A stretch of DNA of 64,000 nt from NCBI RefSeq assembly GCF_014356525.2, contig NC_052507.1:41228097-41292096 (forward strand). The letters are read 5' to 3'. Below, in pieces: positions 1-11,663 of this stretch. The DNA is from Nilaparvata lugens (Eukaryota; Arthropoda; Insecta; Hemiptera; Delphacidae). Made by a program: the position numbers and the translations under genes. How positions within the stretch are numbered: the first letter of the stretch is position 1; the number at the start of each line of letters is the position of its first letter. Under the pieces are notes generated by a model, which worked only from the letters and a program-made list of their open reading frames with translations, was not told the origin of the DNA and made no database searches.

Positions 1-210
1 AATTTGATCAAAATCGTTGGAGCTGTTTTCGAGAAAATCGCGAAAAAACCCTCTTTTTGGCAACATTTTCGCTGGCAACATTTTCTTGGATTGAATTTGA
101 TCGAAATTGTTTGTGTCAGATCCTTATAGTTTAAGGACCTTACGTTCCAAATTTCAAGTCATTCCGTTAACTGGGAGATGAAATATCGTGTAAACAGACG
201 CACATACACT

Positions 211-302
<92 letters not shown>

Positions 303-429
303 AAAAACCACTTTTTCGGACTCAGGGGACCTTGAAACGTATAGAAACTTACAAATTGTGGTACCTTAATTTTTTTCGGAAAGCAATACTTTCCTTACGG
401 TACCTATGGTAATAGGGCAGGAAAGTAAA
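1..429. repeat. Dispersed repeat with internal (CA)n, copy A (cut by window edge)
   Basis: This matches 15828-16226 almost throughout: a gagaaaatcg segment, a segment asking for the phrase gttccaaatttcaagtc, then a CA microsatellite at about 214-298, then ggaccttgaaacgtatagaa and a terminal ctatggtaatagggca. The reading frame through the CA tract (Thr-His repeats) is an artefact. The family is not identified; it is probably a non-autonomous transposon. Confidence 0.8.
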
Positions 430-589
430 AACTAGATAGGCTAGGTTTGAGCAGCAGTTGGATCTGTTGGATCTGTCAGATGATTTTAAATTGAGTTTGT
501 ATATTATTTTCTTTGTTGGTTTAGAATCGTCTGTAGCTCAAATCTAGTTTATTTTGTTTTGGTGAAGTTGGGTCTAAATGAATAGATGG

Positions 590-1866
590 GTAGCCGTCTA
601 GTTGTCACCCCGACTACTTGTCACCTACAGAGCACCAGTTGGTACCACCCTCGCGTCGTAGGGAGGACGGATCAACCAATTTTTGTTACTGGTTATGATG
701 TAGAATTGAATTCTAAGCACTTTTGGTTCAGTAACATTTTCCCGTCAAATGCACGGTTCGGGAGATATTAACCGTCTTAGCAGTCTTTGCTATTTTTAGG
801 ATAGATTTTTTCGAGTTGGTTGAAAACAGAAAAAAATGAATGAGCCCTTTTGATGACTGAATCAGATTTAGAACACAATTATTCTAAACACATTTTGTTC
901 AGTTATATTTTCAAAATATATATGAGTTAAATTGTTGTTTCATTTAATTGTGTAAATAAGGCTCTTTATGGATCTCTGTGAGCCTTTGTATGTAAAGAAA
1001 ATGAATAAATTTCCCCGTCAGATGCACCGTTTACGAGTAAATTGAGCCTAATGCTAGGACAGTCAAATTTTCATTCATTAATGATACGGCAGATGGAGCT
1101 ATCAGTCTGGTTATCAACTGAGGTATTACATGAAGTCTGGTAATTAATATGAGGATAAATAATTATTTATGCACACTTGCGCTCAGATTGCAATCAGACC
1201 ATAAGAAGGCCAATGAGAATCTTCAAGTCTTGTGTCTGTGTCTTCTACACTCACAGACACTGTTTAAACAAATTTTATGAGTATGATTATTAAGAAGAGT
1301 AGCGTGTTGCCATATCTATCACTGCAAATATTAAAAGAAAGAAATTATTTCTCGAATTAAGAAAGAAATATTTTGAGGCTCTTTCAACATCCAGTCTGTT
1401 TGTTTCTATACTTATTCTTGATTGCACCATGGTTGGAAAGGCTCACTCACAAAGACATGATGTTGAAAATACAAATATAGGAATCTTAATGCCTTTCCAT
1501 ATAGAACTTGATAGTTTGGCTTCATTTTCCAACTTCCAAATGAAGAGCCAGCCGGAATGGTGATTTCTTGTGGAGTGGACTCGAGGGGATAGGTTGTCAT
1601 GACCGTAGATGACTACTTGTACCCTCGTAAAAATATGCCATTGCCGTCAAGTTGTCCCCCCGACTACTTGACACCTACTGGACCGGAGGTGTCAACTAGT
1701 CCCGACCGTAAACGACAACTTGACACCTCGCACCCTTACGACAGGGTGTCCCCCCGACTAGTTGTCACCTCCTTGGAAAGGATACAACTAGACGGGTATG
1801 GCTCACGTCTACTTGTCCCCTAAAAACCGGTTTTAGAAGGGGACAAGTAGTCGGGGTGGACAATTT
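590..1866. mobile_element. Putative TIR DNA element with subterminal GACTASTTGTCACC motif array
   Basis: The left end (601-625) and the right end (1838-1862, reverse-complemented) share TTGTC, ACCCCGACTACTTGTC and a following CCT, so they form an inverted repeat of about 25 bp. Between and beside them are further degenerate copies of the same 14-15-mer: nine lie at 1609-1855 in both orientations. No transposase frame is present, and 626-1600 holds nothing else recognisable. Subterminal motif arrays are known in some cut-and-paste transposons, where they can bind transposase. The outer ends and a target duplication could not be fixed, so the boundaries are approximate. Confidence 0.5.
1805..1855. 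repeat. Hairpin at the right end of the motif-array element
   Basis: The arms gtctacttgtcccctaaaa (from 1807) and its reverse complement (to 1853) flank an accggt centre with a few mismatches. The result is a strong cruciform-capable structure built from the same motif. Confidence 0.7.
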
Positions 1867-2009
1867 GAACAGTATTAACATTTGTTATTTATGTTTCATT
1901 TACATTGGACTTTCAGCTTTCTATTTTCCTGAAATTTAACTTTGTAGAACGGTAAATAAATTTTCTATGAAAGTTCAAAGTGTGTATACATTTTTTTTAA
2001 GCACCCAGT

Positions 2010-2385
2010 ATATTTAGTTCTGACTCATCAATATATTTTTTGAACACATAAGAGAAGTCCAGAACCAATTTTATTATTTTCCCTGTGCTAAATACAGCGT
2101 GCGCCAAAAACCTCGTATTTTCGGTTTACTTTCCAGTTCTCAGCTATTTGGTTTCCACCAAATCCAGTCATAGGACAGAAAAATTTACTCTCGCTATTTT
2201 TTAGATGATAAAAATTCGTATAAACTGGAATCATTGAAGCACTCTATTTTCAATGAGTACCGAGTCACAATTTTTCAAAAATGAGTAAAATGCTGACTAA
2301 AAAAATATTTCTATGAATTTCAGTTAATAAACAATAATATCTTCCGATTATCATCATTAAAAAGTATAATTAAGAAACTCTCTGT
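2010..2385. repeat. Dispersed repeat Y, copy 1
   Basis: This is a direct repeat of 4115-4475. Shared landmarks are acataagagaagtccagaac, aaaaacctcgtattttcgg, caatgagtac and aatatcttccgatt. It is diverged and has no coding capacity. The family is unknown. Confidence 0.75.
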
Positions 2386-2408
2386 AGTCCAGTCAAGGAA
2401 AACAATTT

Positions 2409-2656
2409 TTGACCCCGCAGTTTTGTTCTGTTTTTCTAAATGTGAGAGTGCAGGGAAGGAGAACTGTAGGACGACCGAGGTACTCATATGAGGACAGAAT
2501 TGAGGAGATTGGAAGAAGGAGAGGGAAGACTGTTCCGAAGATGAGAAGGATGGCAATGGACAGACGGGCGATGAAAGAACATCACACTACCCCAACACTG
2601 TAAAGGCATATAGTGGGGAGAGACAAAAAAGAAGAAAAGAAAAAGAAGAAGAAGTT
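2409..2656 (+). pseudogene. 3' tail of a non-LTR retrotransposon (RT C-terminus fragment)
   Basis: The frame contains GRRTVGRPRYSYEDRIEEI, the arginine-rich RxxGRPxxxxxDxIEE signature found at the extreme C-terminus of many insect LINE reverse transcriptases, just after the polymerase thumb region. It ends at a stop at about 2601 and is followed by a GAA/AAG-rich tail (2624-2655), as expected for a LINE 3' end. Nothing of the RT core is present, so this is a severely 5'-truncated copy. Confidence 0.65.
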
Positions 2657-2934
2657 CTGTTCAGGGTAGTAGGAGGGAGGTAAATCAAAAGAATTATATT
2701 TTGTATTTTTGGCTTCATAATTTTCTGAAAAAAACTTAATTAATTCAAAGTGCAGTGATATTTGAGTGCGATATTTGACTATAATTTGACGTTTTAATCA
2801 TTCTGAATTCAAAATTTCTAGCTCATATATATTTTTCCACTGTAAGAACACAACATATTTTTCCGGACATGTTATTATTCATCAAAATTTGGGAACAGAA
2901 TAGTTTTGGGCTATGCCTGTTGTTCTTTCCCGAT
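2657..2934. other. No recognisable feature
   Basis: AT-rich sequence without a supported gene or repeat. Confidence 0.6.
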
Positions 2935-2936
2935 CA

Positions 2937-2937
<1 letters not shown>

Positions 2938-2993
<56 letters not shown>
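2938..2993. repeat. (TA)n microsatellite
   Basis: An uninterrupted alternating TA tract of more than 50 bp. A shorter TA tract lies at 3264-3278, so the two bracket the inverted repeat between them. Confidence 0.95.
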
Positions 2994-2997
<4 letters not shown>

Positions 2998-3028
2998 AGC
3001 ACTTAACAGAAAACATTTTAAAGTTTTA

Positions 3029-3267
3029 TAATATAGATATAAACAGGATACACACGACACGGATAGATTAAGAACACTTAAAAACTTACATTTAAATGAG
3101 AATTTTCGGGGAGCTGGCCCCCTTTGTCAATCAACCAGCTCACCACTTCACTTCCTGGTTGATTGACAAAGGGGGCCCAGCTCCCCAAAAATTCTCGTTT
3201 AAATGTAAGTTTTTAAGTGTTTTTAATCTATCCGTGTCGTGTGTATCCTGTTTATATTTATATTATA
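3029..3267. repeat. Near-perfect inverted repeat (about 110-bp arms, about 15-bp loop)
   Basis: The left arm (3029-3138) runs through aaacaggatacacacgacac, a short variable stretch and cccctttgtcaatcaacca. The right arm (3154-3267) is its reverse complement with few mismatches. The loop is about 15 bp. It is foldback/MITE-like, is bounded by TA tracts, and abuts the 3' end of the Penelope-like relic. Confidence 0.9.
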
Positions 3268-3308
3268 TATATATATACTTTCAAAAATTCGCGGATGGAT
3301 GAATATGG

Positions 3309-3935
3309 TTAATTATCAACCTGGTGCATCCCATAAGCAGTTTGTAATGCTACACTGACTCCTTCCTGTGCTTCGAAATTCTTCCTCGTGGTCGAAGGGA
3401 GTACCTCCTCTCTTCCATGTGATCGGCCTAGCGCTGCTGAGTGAAAGGAGTTCCCGGAGAAGTGTCTGGCTTTTGTGATGTGTTTGTTGTGTTCAGAATG
3501 ATTTTCCAAAGAGAAGAGATATTAGTACTGTCCTCCCTTTTGTTAAGGCTAACTTGTTTCTCTATTTCCAGAGCCTCTCGTACAATCCTAACCCGAAAAT
3601 CTTGAATATTGGCTATTTGTTTAGAATTATTAAAGTTTATTTTGTGCCGTGAGTTCTTTTCGTGGTTGTAAAGAGCTGAGGTTTATTGTTTATTTTTTAT
3701 GCTCAGTTTGTGTTCCTCTATCCTGGCTGAAATTCTTCTATTTGTTTGACCGTTTGACCTACATACATCTTGTCACAATTCAGGCAAGGGATGCTGTAAA
3801 CGCCTTGATTTTCCAGCTCTAATATCCGAACAAGCTTCTTTAGGAATTTCGAAGTAGTTTGGAAAGGTTTGTAGACAGGTTAGATTTGATGTTTTTTCAG
3901 TATTCTCCCGATAATAAGTTTGGGAGTTGGGGCAA
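3309..3935 (-). pseudogene. Penelope-like retroelement relic (GIY-YIG endonuclease end)
   Basis: On the minus strand, broken frames preserve the junction between a Penelope-like reverse transcriptase and its C-terminal GIY-YIG nuclease. A degraded IIGRILKKH-like stretch sits near 3890-3910, then GVYSIPCLNC followed by KMYVGQT at about 3755-3805. Downstream come EHK-, NHxKxSRH- and VREALEIEK-like remnants in shifting frames. The GVYxIPC/YVGQT pair is characteristic of the family nuclease. Stops and frameshifts are frequent, so this is dead. The longest intact stretch (66 codons, 3309-3509) is the distal end. The RT core is absent. Confidence 0.75.
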
Positions 3936-4114
3936 AAGAGAGACCCCGCTTGTTATTAATTTTCTCTGTTGATGTTGAAACAACAACAATATATTGATTG
4001 GATTTTTCTTCACACATTGAATGTCTCTAAAATCAATAACACTCTCATTACGGTACTAATTTTTCATAGCATTAGTCCAGTCACTATATACATTGGTACA
4101 TGCAATTTATATTG

Positions 4115-4475
4115 TAGTTCTGATTTTTAATATATTATTTGGGTACATAAGAGAAGTCCAGAACCAATTTCTTCATGCAAAATTTCTTTTTGCTAGATAC
4201 AGAGTGGCCCAAAAACCTCGTATTTTCGGCTCATTTTCCAGCTATTTCTGCCAAATCTCGTAATCGGACAGAACATTTTTTTCTTGCCTTTTTTTAGATT
4301 ATAAATTTCTGAATAAAATGAGATTATTCGGTACTCTCTATCTCCAATGAGTACTGAGCTATGATTTTTCAAAAATGAGTGAAATTTGAAGAAAAAAATA
4401 AATTTTGATGAATTTTAGTTTTTGATCAACAATATCTTCCGATTGTTACCATTAATTTAGATGTATAATTCAAAA
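4115..4475. repeat. Dispersed repeat Y, copy 2
   Basis: Direct-orientation homologue of 2010-2385, diverged, with no ORF. Confidence 0.75.
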
Positions 4476-4610
4476 TCTCTCTGGATGTATTTTTGTGCTT
4501 TACAATCTGAAATCAGGTAGAGCGCTCTATCTCATATAGATTTCCAGGTACACCTGACCACAATGCTCCTTGTATTGTGAAAAACACCTAATTTTCAGCT
4601 TCAACCATCA

Positions 4611-4792
4611 TCACCAACTACATTGTCCTCACATTGATATTTCGCACAATGACATAATTTCATGAGATTATGTTCTATGAGAATCACCCGTTAGATACAC
4701 TTCATTTCAGTATTTCCTAGAGGCGCGTTTAAGGACACATCAAGGATAAAAATTTCAAACACTTTTGATACAATGCTCTGATTTCATCGTAC
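4611..4792. repeat. Outer inverted repeat, left arm
   Basis: This is the reverse complement of 6631-6834. Shared stretches include cattgtcctcacattgatat, atctaacgggtgattctcat in opposite orientation, and the end tttcatcgtac. Together with the right arm it may mark the termini of a composite DNA element of about 2.2 kb. Confidence 0.85.
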
Positions 4793-4800
4793 TACACGCG

Positions 4801-5550
4801 GTTCAAAATCATGCATTATAAGTCAAATTCGGTCGAAAATTGAAAAATTTATTGTTGAGTGTACTTAAGCCCATCCATATTCCAATACACAAAAAATGGC
4901 TAATTTCTATATTCAAAGCTATGTATCTCGGTAACCCCTTATTATAAAAATCATTACTTGATCTTTAAATGTACAATATAATTTACTCTTTCACATGTTG
5001 TGAACGATTTATGAAAAAATATTTTCGTAGTGAGATATGATTGTTGAAAAAAATCCGGAAATTGTAGATATTTTTCTCATATTAACGGTTTTGGCAGTTC
5101 TATGATAGGGAAAAGTGATTCAAGATGTATTTTAGGCAACTGAGGCTCGTTGCCTCAACTATTTTAGGCAATTTTAGGCTCGTAGGTGATGAATTTATCT
5201 ACAATTTGGAATCAATCGTGAGTTTCTATGATGTATCAGACTCGTTTTATAAACTCTTGATCAACAGTAAAATCACGAAAAAAATGTAAAAACTGAAATC
5301 GCCATTTTTAAAATCTTCTGTAACTTTCGAATTGAATTGGAATCGAAAATATTAGTTATTGGAGTGGGTAGGGGGACAATTTCCACATCCTCACAAGATT
5401 TGGAAATTTTATCAGAAGTATCTCACAAGACATTCTGCTTTGAAGATAGAAATTTGCCATTTTTTGTGTATTGGAATATGGGCTCAAGTATACTAACAAT
5501 AAATTTTCCACTTTTCGACCGAATTTGACTTATAATGCATGATTTTGAAT
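4801..5550. mobile_element. Nested foldback/MITE-like element with about 120-bp terminal inverted repeats
   Basis: 4801-4922 (gttcaaaatcatgcattata onwards) is the reverse complement of 5435-5550. The arms include rtattccaatacacaaaaaatggc-like sequence on both sides. The interior of about 500 bp has no coding capacity. The element sits immediately inside the left arm of the larger inverted repeat. Confidence 0.8.
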
Positions 5551-6630
5551 CACCTTGGCTAGCCGAGAAGAATGAAATGTAGTACTGTAATGGGTGGAGG
5601 TAACCCCACAATACCCCACAATATAACACTACCCCACAATACTGACATCATTGTAACGGATGGTGGTCGAGTGGACTTTGTTAGCCCCACATTCTGTAAG
5701 AAAGGAAATATATTATAACTGCTTTTAAAATCTCCACTCAACTGTTAACCTGTTTATATATTTGAATCCACGGTTGGGAACTTTGAATGGATTCGTTCAT
5801 GCAAACGCCAAGATCTTCACTATTGTTTAACAAAACCTGTTTTAGCAACAAGTAACTTATCACGAGCTAGGAACGTAAAATAGAAGATTTTGTATAAATG
5901 CTACTGACATTAATTTATTAGTTGCATTCAAACAATTCAATAATTATGAATATTTAGAAAAGAATTTGATATCAGACAAGAATAATTTGCTAACTCACTC
6001 TACAATAAATTTAGGGCCTCGGTCAATTTATCTGGTCAATCTATTCGAGCTTAACAAAATAATTTTGGCACTCACCATGGAATCGAAAATTTAACAAATA
6101 AATCGGCATTCACAATCACTCACGTTTACATTTTAACTACGTTACTATTTTTCAAACTACATGCTTTTAATTCATACAAAATTAAAATAATAATATTTTC
6201 CCTCTAAATAGGCCGAGACAAGTTCTATGACTACATCTTCTCGCGGTGACGACTCGTTTCAAACTGCCGCTCTTCCACTCAAATTTTCCAATTTTCAGGA
6301 AAACACGTGGAGCGCCATTTCTGGTTATAACGGTTCAAATACATTTCTAAATACGTTTGCATTAATTTCATTACGAAATCCAAGCAAGTACTATGGAAAT
6401 GATAGGAGACTGCAATATTTTGGATGGATAAGAAGCAAGTTAGCAAATCTTTTATGGCAACACAAAATTTAGGTACTTACTTTGTGCATGAAGAAATTCT
6501 TCAACAAGCAAAAACACGGTTCACTAGAGTTCATATTGGAAAATTTTAGTTCAATTTTGATCATTTCAACAACCTGAAAGAAAGGTACAAAAAACTACAA
6601 TTCAAACTTCTCAATATCCACCATATTACA
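5551..6630. other. Interior of the outer inverted repeat; no gene recognised
   Basis: AT-rich sequence. An 81-codon open frame at 6227-6472 has no recognisable domain and no splice or repeat support, so I do not call it. Confidence 0.5.
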
Positions 6631-6834
6631 GTACGATGAAATCTGAGCATTGTGTCAAAAGTTATAAGTATTTGAAATTTTGATCCTTGAGGTGTCCTTA
6701 AACGCGCCTCTCCACTAGGAAATGCTGAAATGAAGTGCATCTAACGGGTGATTCTCATAGAACATAATCTCATGAAATTATGTCAATGTGCGAAATATCA
6801 ATGTGAGGACAATGCAGTTGGTGATTTTTTTTAT
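6631..6834. repeat. Outer inverted repeat, right arm
   Basis: Reverse complement of 4611-4792 with scattered mismatches. Confidence 0.85.
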
Positions 6835-7706
6835 TGCATCCCAAACATCCGAATAATCAGACTGAGGATAAGTCAAAAAGAGCAACCTAAAGGAGGTTCT
6901 CAACACATATCATAATACATTGATAAAATACTGTAATTATACAATAGTCACATGAAATATTAATATATATAAAGTATATATAAAAACGCAGTTAGTCAAG
7001 AGTACCTATGTACAAGGACCTGGGAAGAATCAAAGACAAGGAACAATAATATATCACTCCTGCAGTATCTCCATTCCAAGTTTTTCATGTGCGTCACAAC
7101 CTTGCAGTGTACATGAACTTTTTCTTCAGTGTTGAGACCTCTTCATTCATTCAGTGTTCAATCCAAATTCATCTTATGTTTTGGATCTCGCATCTAGCTT
7201 GCAATTTTGGATTTTTGCAATGCTACTCATTGAAGAATTGATTTCTTCTTTCACATCGTCTTGTATCTGGAAACGCTACTACCGTACATTCAGATCCAAT
7301 CTCGCCATTGCCTTTTGAGTGTCCTCGTTGGAGTTTCATCGGTTTCTTATAACAGTGAGGGGTTCACTGTTGTCAGCCTAGAGTCGTCCTGGATTCCTGC
7401 TGGTCTCCAGAATCTTGGTTTGAGGTTCTCATCCTGATCTGCACCACCTGCGTGGACACGCTGGTGCTCGTCTCCACCTGCTGTTGCTTCAAACTTTCAG
7501 AGCTAAGTCCTATATCTAACATTATTTTTTCTTGTTTCCAATTCCAATCTTTCGATTTTCTAATATCATTATATTGATATTTTAACATCACGTCAACTGT
7601 AGCAAAATATCCACTTTGGTTATAGATCTTGTGCTATCTCTTCTAAATTGGATATTTTGAGTTTAAAATATATTTGCTCTACCTTCCCAGATTTGTCTCA
7701 ATCTAT
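6835..7706. other. No recognisable gene
   Basis: Mixed-composition sequence that may be intronic or UTR. A 72-codon minus-strand frame at 7373-7591 (Gln/Ser/Thr-rich) has no supporting homology. Confidence 0.5.
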
Positions 7707-7710
7707 CAGT

Positions 7711-8507
7711 TGTAATATTACATTTTTTCTCGATTAAAATCGAATCTTCAATTCGAGATCTATAAAACTTGATAGTAAATATCAGAGTAATCGATATGTG
7801 GACAACTTTTTAACTGAGAATTTATCGTAAATAATTGTGTTGCATTCCATGGTATCACCGAAACAGAGAAACAGAATTAATAGATTATTATAAATATAGA
7901 GGATATATAAATTTAAAATAACAGTTTCGAAATAAAGTTTTATTGAGAACAAATGTAAAATGTAAATTCTAAACTTGTAATTTATAATTTTTTGGAATTT
8001 AATATCGGTGACGTGTTCATGAAGTCATCACTGATTTTGAGGTGTGGTTTTTGCTCTGACTTGTTTGGTCTTCTCTAAAAATGATGGCTGGCTATGTGTT
8101 CTAATTTTGTGCTCTCTGAATATTTTTCTGTTTAATTGAAATTTTAATGTTTTCAATTGAGTTTTGAACAGTTGTATGGTGTTCTAAGTTTGTGTATTTT
8201 GATTTGTGTGTCTACAAGCCTATAGCCATTGTTTTCAACTATATAAACTGGATAAGTATTTTAGCTTGTAATGATGCTAGGATGTTTAAGTGTGTAAGGT
8301 ATTGTATTGTGGATTTGTGTTGTATATTGCCAAAATTCTTCTGAAGATTATAAGTTGGTTTGCTCTAAAAACTGGATTTCTCATTCATAGGCGATAGATC
8401 CATTCATAGTTTATCAAGAATCTACCACTTTGGAGCCGATAACTTCCTGTAGGTTAATAGGTGTGAAATGCTATCCAACCTATTTAGGAGAAATTGGTAG
8501 CACGGCA
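7711..8507 (+). repeat. 5' LTR of copy 1
   Basis: 797 bp, TG...CA. Nearly identical in order to 17761-18561, 22845-23645 and, inverted, 38274-39081. Contains an AATAAA-type signal (gaaataaagttttattgag) near 7930. Confidence 0.88.
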
Positions 8508-8716
8508 AATGTTACCCCTGGTGTGGGACCGAATCTCCAAATTGTCCCAAATGGTACGCCCTGGTGTGGGACCCAAACTACAAAATATATCCCTGGTTAT
8601 GAAAAATTATTGGTAGGATAGATATCTTGATGAATTATGAATGGTATGCTGCTGAATGGGAGGTCAGTTCTGGAGTGGTCAAGTTTTAATGAATAGATAT
8701 CAGTGCATATTACAAA
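8508..8716 (+). promoter_or_regulatory. Leader of copy 1 with duplicated primer-site-like segment
   Basis: Just after the LTR, the segment ccctggtgtgggac occurs twice (about 8515 and 8568), each beginning with the TGG expected of a tRNA primer-binding site. Copy 3 has one such segment at the same place. The primer tRNA is not identified, so the role is inferred from position only. Confidence 0.4.
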
Positions 8717-9525
8717 ATGGCAAACATTAAAAATGATCTGAATCTTATAGCGTTCTTAACACAAAAGTTTGATGAGCAAAATACTAGGTTTGATGAGCTA
8801 AATGCTAGGTTTGATAAGCAAAATGATAAGATTGATAATTTGAAACAAGATCAAAGTTCTAGGTTTGATGATATGAAGCAAGAATTTGCTAGCATAAGAC
8901 TAGAGCAGGTTAGTAGAAACCTTCTATTAAAAGATACACATGAAACATTGATTGATAATCATGAAGATGAAAGCAAATTGAAGCAGGATGATAGTAGTGT
9001 TGAGATACAAGATCAATTATTTCAAGTTTCAGATAATGTAGGCCTAGTTACTGTTATTGAAAAAGTAAATCCTAGTGAGATAGTAGAATTGAGTACCGTA
9101 ATGTAGTAGGTAGGGAGTTGTCTTTATTGAAAGTCAACAGTAAAGAAAGTAGTATTGCCAAATTGAAAGTTAGGAAAACAGTAAATAAAGTGAATGTTTA
9201 CATGAGACAGGTTTCTGTAGAGGTTAGGAACAATGTCAACAAAATGAATCTTGCTTTGTATCAAGTTGATGAATTCAACTTTCAACTAAAAATTGAAAAA
9301 GTGTATGCAAAGCATTATCTAGTAAACATGACTGACTTTTGTAAGCAAAATGGCTTTGTTGAAACAAATGAACCCATGAATAAAATCATGTTCTTGAAGA
9401 AAACAAAGCACAAAGTCACCATTGATGTGTTAGTATTCAAAGGTTGTTTCAAGTTGCTTACTTACAAGATGATGACTGTGAATCACATGATGAAAGGGTA
9501 TTCCCCAGCACTATGTTATGATTAG
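8717..9525 (+). pseudogene. Coiled-coil protein of the LTR element, copy 1 (frameshifted)
   Basis: Two abutting frames, 8717-9106 and 9118-9525, correspond to one continuous frame in copies 2 and 3. Relative to copy 2, five extra bases near 9094-9099 (gagtaccgtaatg against gagtaatg) cause the break. The N-terminal third carries heptad-like repeats (variants of RFDEQNA) then LKQDQSSRFDDMKQE, a likely coiled coil. The C-terminal half is basic and ends MMKGYSPALCYD. No zinc knuckle, protease or polymerase motif is visible. By position it could be a Gag-like protein, but that is inference. It starts MANIKND, as copy 3 does. Confidence 0.75.
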
Positions 9526-11663
9526 GAATCCTGTGTTATGCCGGGATTCAGAATAGCATAATCGCTATGCAGTGTATGGTAAGAGTCCATAATTGTGTCT
9601 TTTTTCTTTCCTGTAGCCTATTTTACTTGGCCCTTAATCTTTTCAAATTTCGATTCTTTCCTGTCTTTGTGTAATGTTCAGTAAATTTCTTCTATGATGC
9701 ATATCTTAACCAATCTTGTCCATAGTCATTTACATTTGTATTTTTTCTGAAATAATTTTGAAAGTTAAAATAGTAGCTTATTTTCCTAATCTTTAAATTG
9801 TTGATGAAACTTATCTTTTCTAAAATCTATCCATTGTAGTGTAAATAATTGTTTGCTTGCGATATATTTTTCATCATGTATCACATATTTTAATTATGTC
9901 TATTTTTGTCAGGTATTATATTAGGTAACTAGGTTTTTCAGATCAAATTATGTCCCATTTTCTCGTCTTTCATTGCATATCGTGCCATAAGCCATATGTA
10001 TTTAGGTTATAGTTATAACAAATTAGAGTCATACTTGGAATCTACAAAATTCCATAGTAGTATATTCTATTGAATATACTTCCTTATGAAAGTTTAGAAC
10101 TGACATGTAGGATAGGCTCTAATTAATCTTTCTCTTCCTTGTATTATTTAGGAAATTTATTTACTCAATTTTTCTGTTTCTCTTATTTGTATTTTTTAGG
10201 GAACTTATTTACCCATTATCCATCTTGATCGTCTTTGGATTGTAATATTGAAATGTTTGTACTTATTATACAGTCTTCAAATTCTGAAATTATTTAAAAA
10301 AATAAATGGTTCAATTTAGAACATACTGAAATTTAATCTTATGTATAAATTCTTTTGTTATAATAATAAAACTTCAAAATTTGAAAGTATTAATGAATTG
10401 TGTCGCCATATATATGAGATGTTCAATATAAATTAAAGTTAACTTGAATAATAATGATTTCATTAAATAAAAACGTCTTGTCATATTATTAATTGAAAGG
10501 AGTTAAAGATTAAAATTTCTCTAAAGTTTTTGTAATTGATGTCTTTTTCTAAATTTTAAAAACTGTTCTATAAATTTTGATATGATTGATTATCGTTTGA
10601 AATGGATGCTGGTGTGTATGTAGAATTTTTAGTGGGGTTTGTTGATTGGAATTTTGCTGGTATGTGATTGTTTTTTGAGATGGAAACCCATTATTGCCTA
10701 AAGTAGGAATAACAGAGGTTATGACTTAGAGAGGCAGTAATGAGATAATATTTTTTGTGTTGATTACTTATGTTGATTGCCATAGATGCAGATGATTACT
10801 TATGAATATTGATTGCCTTTGAAGCAAAATATTATTGATGTTTTGAATGATTTCTTGTTTAATGATTGATAGTAAAGTTTTGTCATGAAATGTAGTTTGT
10901 GTTTAGAACATTGAAAAGTCGAAATAATACTATAGTATCCAACAAACAATGATTAATAATATTAAATAATTTGCTTTTTATACAATATTTGAACAAAAAA
11001 TAAAAATGAAAATTTATAAATGTGTCCACATAAATAATTTTGAATCCCTGAATGATAAATCATAAATGTGGAATGAATTTGCTATAAATGCTATAAATGA
11101 AATGTTATACTAAATGGTTATGAAATGCAGATATATTGTATTATGAAATGATTGTGAATAGAAGACAAATTGTCTGAAATTATTGAAATATGTATTGAAA
11201 TTATTTTTGTTGTGATGATCTGATTTTTTTTTTAATTTTGATAATGATACAGGGTGTAATGAAATTTATGTAACATTTATTTGTTTATGTTCTAAATTTT
11301 GAAGAATGGATTAAATTTTATTTGAACAGTGAATAAATGGAAATGAAATTTTTTTTATTAAAATTTTGTAATTGATGTCTCCAAATTTCACAATATATGT
11401 ATTGCTGACTGTATAATAAGATGTTAACAAATTTCATTTTTATATTGATTATATACTTAGAAATAATTTTCATGTGTATTAGATTGTATTGGTAGCCTAA
11501 TAAAAATTTTCTTTCTAGTTTATAAGCATTTTAAGATAACAGGTACAGCGTGGACATTAACATTGAAATAATTATCACATGAATCTCGAAATCAGCAACA
11601 AGTGAATGCTATGAAGAGTGTTAAGAACATTTGGGTGATTTTCGAACTAGTGTGACTCATTAA
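9526..11663 (+). other. AT-rich non-coding interior of copy 1
   Basis: Collinear with 19539-21384 of copy 2 and, inverted, with 35511-37303 of copy 3. Stops occur in all frames. Copies share blocks such as attacttatgttgattgcca, which is locally duplicated in copy 2 (near 20780-20840) and triplicated in variant form in copy 3 (near 36040-36140). Confidence 0.8.

Noticed and set aside
178..369. Open frame encoding a long Thr-His repeat
   Set aside because: It is translation of the (CA)n tract of a dispersed repeat; the homologue at 15901-16152 behaves the same on both strands.
1412..1600. 62-codon minus-strand frame
   Set aside because: Lies inside the motif-array element and has no recognisable domain.
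6227..6472. 81-codon open frame
   Set aside because: No domain, no splice signals or repeat conservation; length is compatible with chance.
7373..7591. 72-codon minus-strand Gln/Ser-rich frame considered as a late iduronidase exon
   Set aside because: No residue pattern of that enzyme and no clear acceptor/donor in phase.
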